A DNA stretch of 8,660 bases, taken from positions 5,763-14,422 of the forward strand of contig DJSH01000005.1 of NCBI GenBank assembly GCA_002440225.1. Direction: 5' to 3'. The notes beneath the pieces were generated by a model, which saw only the letters and a list, made by a program, of their open reading frames with translations, did not search any database and was not told the origin of the DNA. The translations under genes were made by a program, and so were the position numbers. Origin of the DNA: Candidatus Segatella violae. Lineage in GTDB: Bacteria; Bacteroidota; Bacteroidia; Bacteroidales; Bacteroidaceae. Positions within the stretch are counted from its first letter, which is position 1, and every line of letters starts with the position of its first letter. This document shows positions 7,044-8,660 of the stretch, in pieces.

Positions 7044-7117
7044 TGTTTGGATTTTATTTCTGTTAAATATTTATAGAATTTTCTGTCCGACATAGTTACC
7101 GACATGGTTACTGACAT
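7040..7117 (-). other. 25-codon ORF with VTMS tandem repeats
   Basis: This short reading frame begins MSVTMSVTMS, continues DRKFYKYLTEIKSKQ and ends in TGA, sharing an ATGA overlap with the start of the McrB-like stump. It is also in frame with the AlbA_2 gene, whose TAG stop is eight codons upstream, with no other stop between. It may be a relic of another repeat-linker protein, a read-through tail, or a spurious ORF. Nothing shows that it is translated. Confidence 0.3.
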
Positions 7118-7123
7118 AGTTAC
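7088..7123 (-). repeat. 12-bp tandem repeat, three units, past the AlbA_2 stop
   Basis: Three adjoining 12-base units (plus strand 7088-7099 cgacatagttac, 7100-7111 cgacatggttac, 7112-7123 tgacatagttac) differ from each other by one or two bases. Read on the minus strand they encode VTMS three times. The unit differs in sequence from the array inside the AlbA_2 gene but has the same length and lies in the same frame. Confidence 0.85.
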
Positions 7124-7141
7124 TTTATACCTATATGTTAT

Positions 7142-8623
7142 CTATTTCTTCAGCAATGTAAGTAAATATTTCCCTTTTTCTGTAATTACAAACTTTTGGT
7201 TAGGGCTTTTTGGCTTTTCAGGAATAGTCAATTCTATAAAGCCATTATTAACAAGCGGTTCTATAAAAGCTTTGTAATTTTTCATATGGTATATTACTCC
7301 TAATACGTCAAAGATTTCTCTTCTAGATTTTGGAGTTCTACAAGTTTCTAGTATGCAAATATCTCTGTCGTTAGCATTGACACCAGCATTGACACCAGCA
7401 TTGACACCAGCATTGACACCAGCATTGTTACCAACCCTGTTACTCGGCAACCAGAAAGTAACACAGCTTGTGCATAAATCGCTCTCGAAATCGACATTTC
7501 TTTCAGTAATCTTCTTCCATTCGTTCATCATATCAAATCCATAACCGATTGTCTCTGATATATTTACCAATCGAAACATCTTAGCGATGATTGGGTTGCG
7601 AGGATTGGAATATAGGCGATTGCCCAGTTGCTCAATGGGTACGGGATAACCACCAGCGTTGAAGAACTCGACTCTGTCGGTATAGATATGAATGCAACTA
7701 TGCACAGTGCTCCATGGGTCGAAGTGACTGAGCATGTTGACCAATGCTTCTCGCAGAATCTTGAATTGCGAACGATCTTCCACGTTTACTCCCATGTCGT
7801 TCATCTTGAAAGGGGTGTCCACGATAAGGCGCAGACGGCGAATCATAATCTGGTAATAATCCCAAAGATTGTCTTGCTCTGGCACTCGATAAGTGTATCG
7901 GGTAGCGGCTTCTTGCACGCTTCTGCCAGGAATCTCCACCAAGTCCATCCAAAAAGTAGGTACATATCGGCGTACATACTCATATTTTCCGAAACACATC
8001 AATCCACCATAGTTCAGATGGCCTTCCTCGTCGCAAATACCTATTCGTTTGCAGAAGTCAGAGATTTCGCCATTGGCGAGGTTAGGACGATTGCTGTATA
8101 ATTTGAAGTAACCACGATAATCCTCGATTGATTCTTTGTTGAGCATCGAAAGGTCGGTCTTAGGGAGAATCTTCTCAGACTTAATGCCGAAAGATTGATT
8201 ATGGAACATTGCTGTAATCTCACCATTGGTCGCTCTTTGGTCGCCACTTCCAAAACGGATGAAAGTGTTTTGTGGATTGTTGTAATATATCGGTTTATGA
8301 GGAGACGAAGGCACATGGAACGCCAATACTTTCTTACCATCTATATGATAGAGCATCGCCTTTGCCTCCAAAGGCTCGTTAAACTTTCGGGAGCGCAAAG
8401 TCCCCAAGAAGTCTTGCTCCAACTTCTCGGCATTATCGACACCGGTGATTTCAAACTTCTTGCCAGTTTGCTTGATGCCGAGCACGATCCATCCACCCGA
8501 TGAGTTGGCAAATGCACCCACGGTTTCCCATACATTCTTGGGGAGTTCACTCTTGGCTTCCTTAGCCTCGAAGTCTTCCCATTCGATGTCGTTGATTCTC
8601 TCTATCAGTTCTTCCTTTGTCAT
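7142..8623 (-). CDS. AlbA_2 (Schlafen-like) / HATPase / winged-helix protein
   Basis: This encodes a 493-residue cytoplasmic protein. Residues about 14-130 form an AlbA_2 domain (PF04326, shared with Schlafen proteins), with the E-x-K motif at Glu19-Lys21 and FANSSGGWIVLGI at 38-50. Residues about 286-375 form a HATPase_c_4-type region with REALVNMLSH (291-300), YTDRVEFFNAGGYP (314-327) and the conserved NPIIAKMF (343-350). Residues 398-418 are a repeat linker, NAGV in four to five copies, and 419-493 look like a winged-helix DNA-binding domain ending YLLTLLKK. Such proteins are annotated as ATP-binding transcription regulators; some bacterial Schlafen-like proteins are tied to phage defence, but the role here is unknown. 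In the HATPase motif the common HRDY is replaced by HFDPW. The ATG at 8623 is 29 bases from a -7 promoter element. No clear terminator follows, so read-through into the relics and the DUF3237 operon is possible. Confidence 0.85.
   Translation of the reverse strand: MTKEELIERINDIEWEDFEAKEAKSELPKNVWETVGAFANSSGGWIVLGIKQTGKKFEITGVDNAEKLEQDFLGTLRSRKFNEPLEAKAMLYHIDGKKVLAFHVPSSPHKPIYYNNPQNTFIRFGSGDQRATNGEITAMFHNQSFGIKSEKILPKTDLSMLNKESIEDYRGYFKLYSNRPNLANGEISDFCKRIGICDEEGHLNYGGLMCFGKYEYVRRYVPTFWMDLVEIPGRSVQEAATRYTYRVPEQDNLWDYYQIMIRRLRLIVDTPFKMNDMGVNVEDRSQFKILREALVNMLSHFDPWSTVHSCIHIYTDRVEFFNAGGYPVPIEQLGNRLYSNPRNPIIAKMFRLVNISETIGYGFDMMNEWKKITERNVDFESDLCTSCVTFWLPSNRVGNNAGVNAGVNAGVNAGVNANDRDICILETCRTPKSRREIFDVLGVIYHMKNYKAFIEPLVNNGFIELTIPEKPKSPNQKFVITEKGKYLLTLLKK
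7373..7432 (-). repeat. 12-bp tandem repeat in the AlbA_2 gene linker
   Basis: Four identical 12-base units (agcattgacacc on the plus strand: 7373-7384, 7385-7396, 7397-7408, 7409-7420) are followed by a fifth with two changes (7421-7432, agcattgttacc). On the minus strand they encode repeated Asn-Ala-Gly-Val. The unit is a multiple of three, so slippage would lengthen or shorten the linker between HATPase and winged helix without breaking the frame. Confidence 0.95.
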
Positions 8624-8651
8624 GATTCCGATTCGTAAATGATTAATTTTG

Positions 8652-8659
8652 CAAAGATA
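8652..8659 (-). promoter_or_regulatory. Promoter -7 element for the AlbA_2 gene
   Basis: On the minus strand this reads TATCTTTG, an exact TAnnTTTG match, 28 bases before the ATG at 8623. Transcription should start near 8645, giving a leader of roughly 20 bases. The -33 element would lie beyond the end of the window and cannot be checked. Confidence 0.6.
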
Positions 8660-8660
8660 C

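Noticed and set aside
7373..7432. Possible CRISPR array or integrase core repeats
   Set aside because: The units are directly adjacent 12-mers with no spacers and lie inside a coding frame, so this is a coding tandem repeat.
7353..7544. Plus-strand ORF reading LTPA repeats across the 12-bp array
   Set aside because: It is only the opposite-strand reading of the NAGV linker of the AlbA_2 gene.
7628..8101. 157-codon plus-strand frame opposite the AlbA_2 gene
   Set aside because: The minus-strand HATPase and central domains are clearly coding; this frame is a shadow.

Overview
The window looks like chromosomal DNA of a Bacteroidales bacterium, most likely of the Prevotella/Segatella group. The supporting signs are two matches to the Bacteroidota promoter -7 element (TAnnTTTG), A/T-rich leaders without Shine-Dalgarno motifs, and the gene families present (a secreted GH2 enzyme with a DUF4982-type tail, a DUF3237 protein, an AlbA_2/HATPase regulator-like protein with a tandem-repeat linker). 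The genus is inferred from overall similarity to sequences I remember, not from a search.

Left part, plus strand. Positions 33-1793 encode a ViaA-like von Willebrand factor A protein with a complete MIDAS metal site. It starts a few bases after the probable stop of an upstream gene, which by analogy should be its MoxR/RavA-type AAA+ ATPase partner. After a 239-base gap holding a good promoter and a structured leader comes a 492-residue L-fucose/L-arabinose isomerase-family enzyme (2033-3511). It ends in a very strong intrinsic terminator that also separates it from the convergent minus-strand genes.

Middle, minus strand. A secreted DUF3237 protein (6875 to 6336) and a large secreted GH2 beta-galactosidase-type enzyme (to 3675) form a tight two-gene unit. 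The stop of the first is followed directly by an ATG in frame with the second. Both carry Sec signal peptides, which fits carbohydrate breakdown in the periplasm or at the cell surface.

Right part, minus strand. A 493-residue AlbA_2 (Schlafen-like) plus HATPase plus winged-helix protein (8623 to 7142) has its own promoter -7 element at the window edge. Its linker is encoded by a 12-bp tandem repeat. The 266-base gap between it and the DUF3237 gene is not empty. It holds a second, different 12-bp tandem repeat in the same frame as the preceding gene, just past its stop codon, inside a 25-codon ORF. That ORF overlaps by ATGA a 48-codon ORF that looks like the N-terminal stump of a McrB-like AAA+ restriction ATPase. 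The stump runs in frame, past one stop codon, into the DUF3237 start codon.

The genes appear to be three functional units (a RavA/ViaA-type chaperone pair, sugar metabolism/glycan breakdown, and a defence- or regulation-type module with relics) rather than one pathway. A recurring oddity is that three of the five intact genes carry low-complexity or tandem-repeat insertions inside or between otherwise conserved domains. I found no tRNA, rRNA, CRISPR array, insertion sequence or attachment site.
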